DNA of 55,891 bases from Planctomycetota bacterium (lineage in GTDB: Bacteria; Planctomycetota; Planctomycetia; JALXBF01), in the NCBI GenBank assembly GCA_026991575.1, contig JALXBF010000104.1:1-55891 (forward strand). Reading direction: 5' to 3'. Both the position numbers and the translations under genes were made by a program. The notes beneath the pieces are model-generated. The model did no database searches, was not told the DNA's origin, and saw only the letters and a program-made list of their open reading frames with translations. Shown piece after piece: positions 54,999-55,891 of the stretch. Position 1 is the stretch's first letter; each line of letters starts with the position of its first letter.

Positions 54999-55891
54999 AA
55001 GGAGAACAGGCGCGAGGAGCGCGCTGGGCTGAGGCGGGGGCGGCGGAGCGAAAGGCGGCTCTCGGCCAGGGCCTTAGGTCCCTCTGACTTGGGGGCGTCG
55101 CCGGGCCGGGTTCTGGTGGCCAGAGGGTGGTCGTAGATGCTGAGGGCGGTGAGGCCGTACAGAGGGACGTATCGGCTCTGGGGTAGGCCTCCGTGGGATG
55201 GGCTAGTCAGGATAGGCGCGTGAGAGGCGGAGAGCTGCGGACGAGCGCAGGGCGACGGTGGAAAGCGATTCGCTACCACAGGATCCTCAGCTGGGATGCA
55301 TTCAAGGAACCTGGCGCGCAGCGAATCTGTTCTCTCGCCATACGCTGACGCTAAGCAGGAAGGCCTGCTCGTTCCGTTGTGGACGGCTCGGTCCGGCAAT
55401 CGGCAAGCAGCAGCCGCAGGAACGCAGTTCAGCTCGCATGGTGATAGCGCGGATGATGTGTGTGCGCTATCTCGCTGGTGTGCTGTCGTGCACGTGAGTA
55501 GTAACGCACTGGATGCCATCACGAAGGAGTTCCGAGGGGCGGCTGGGGCAGGTCGAGCTGAGGTCCAGTGGGATTCCTGGCAGGCTACACAGGGAGGCGG
55601 AGGCCTTTCACGTAGGGATGGCAAAGCGGTTGCCGGCGAGCGCAGCCCCCACTCCATTGTGTCGACTGTGACGTCAACACCGTCGCCGTACAAGCGTATC
55701 AGCGATGACGGTCGTTGTCCACGACAACTCGGCAGGTCGCTGACGTCTGCTACGTTTCAGTACGGGCGTGTCCGCGGGGAGGCGCAGCTTTCACTGCGCG
55801 TGGTCTGGGACTGAGTCCGTAGGCAGCGCCCGCGGGCCCGCAGGCACCGGCCATTCCTGTCGTGGACGTGGCCAGGGAGCGGTGCAGAGAG
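54999..55891. other. unassigned right end
   Basis: About 890 bp after the polymerase gene. A plus frame (55296-55814) and a minus frame (ending inside the polymerase gene) have no signal peptide, membrane segment or recognisable motif. I see no supportable gene, repeat or RNA. Confidence 0.4.

Noticed and set aside
54869-55693. 274-residue minus-strand open frame
   Set aside because: It overlaps the end of the polymerase gene in antisense, and no motif, signal or ribosome site supports it.
1-55891. CRISPR array, rRNA operon, replication origin or prophage
   Set aside because: I looked for regularly spaced direct repeats, rRNA signatures, DnaA-box clusters and phage structural genes and saw none.

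Overview
The window looks like a piece of a planctomycete chromosome (Planctomycetia, possibly Pirellulales; this placement is inference). The clues are high G+C, PEP-CTERM sorting signals, a cysteine-type sulfatase, a DUF1573 lipoprotein, a helix-turn-helix/TM protein full of SDSDV repeats, several membrane proteins that begin with a zinc ribbon, and a GT39-like transferase. Coding density is low. Several gene-free stretches of 1-3.7 kb hold fossils of mobile elements and strong inverted repeats.

Layout. 0.1-4.6 kb (+): small conserved protein, MBL-fold hydrolase, internally duplicated ABC-2 permease, site-2 protease. 5.1-8.1 kb (-): SDSDV-repeat HTH protein with a clear intrinsic terminator, agmatine deiminase, and tRNA-Arg(CCG) immediately upstream of it. 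8.9-16.7 kb (+): WD40-like secreted protein, zinc-ribbon/HEAT pair, zinc-ribbon membrane protein. 17.5-20.4 kb (+): Tat-exported deacetylase-like protein and sulfatase. 20.9-26.2 kb (-): a 1,750-residue polytopic membrane protein with an N-terminal zinc ribbon. 26.8-30.6 kb (+): tight operon of MauE/thioredoxin-like fusion, DUF1573 lipoprotein, 14-cysteine secreted protein and a membrane-anchored exported protein. 30.9-32.8 kb (+): GT39-like transferase. 32.8-33.7 kb: fossil group II intron. 33.9-35.3 kb (+): secreted glycoside-hydrolase-like protein. 35.3-37.0 kb: broken mfnB-like gene and broken IS5-type transposase. 37.4-40.6 kb (-): two closely related PEP-CTERM proteins. 40.6-44.3 kb: gene desert with a repeat shared with the intron fossil and a run of long hairpins. 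44.3-55.0 kb (+): exopolysaccharide locus.

How genes fit together. The right third is an exopolysaccharide assembly cluster: GT4 transferase, GDP-mannose/UDP-sugar dehydrogenase, heparinase II/III-type lyase, XrtA-type (DUF3473-like) polysaccharide deacetylase, priming sugar transferase and Wzy/O-antigen-ligase-type polymerase. It is split by dead ISAs1 and IS630 transposases. XrtA-type deacetylases accompany exosortase loci, and the two PEP-CTERM proteins next door are plausible clients. No exosortase is in the window. The MauE-thioredoxin-like/14-Cys operon looks like a small extracytoplasmic thiol-redox module.

The observations most worth following are the hairpin cluster near 43.1-43.7 kb, the 64-bp hairpin element shared by 33.2 and 42.4 kb, the short dispersed motif at 17.05, 20.56 and 33.18 kb, and the MauE/14-Cys operon. 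All family assignments come from reading the sequence by eye; no searches or folding programs were run.
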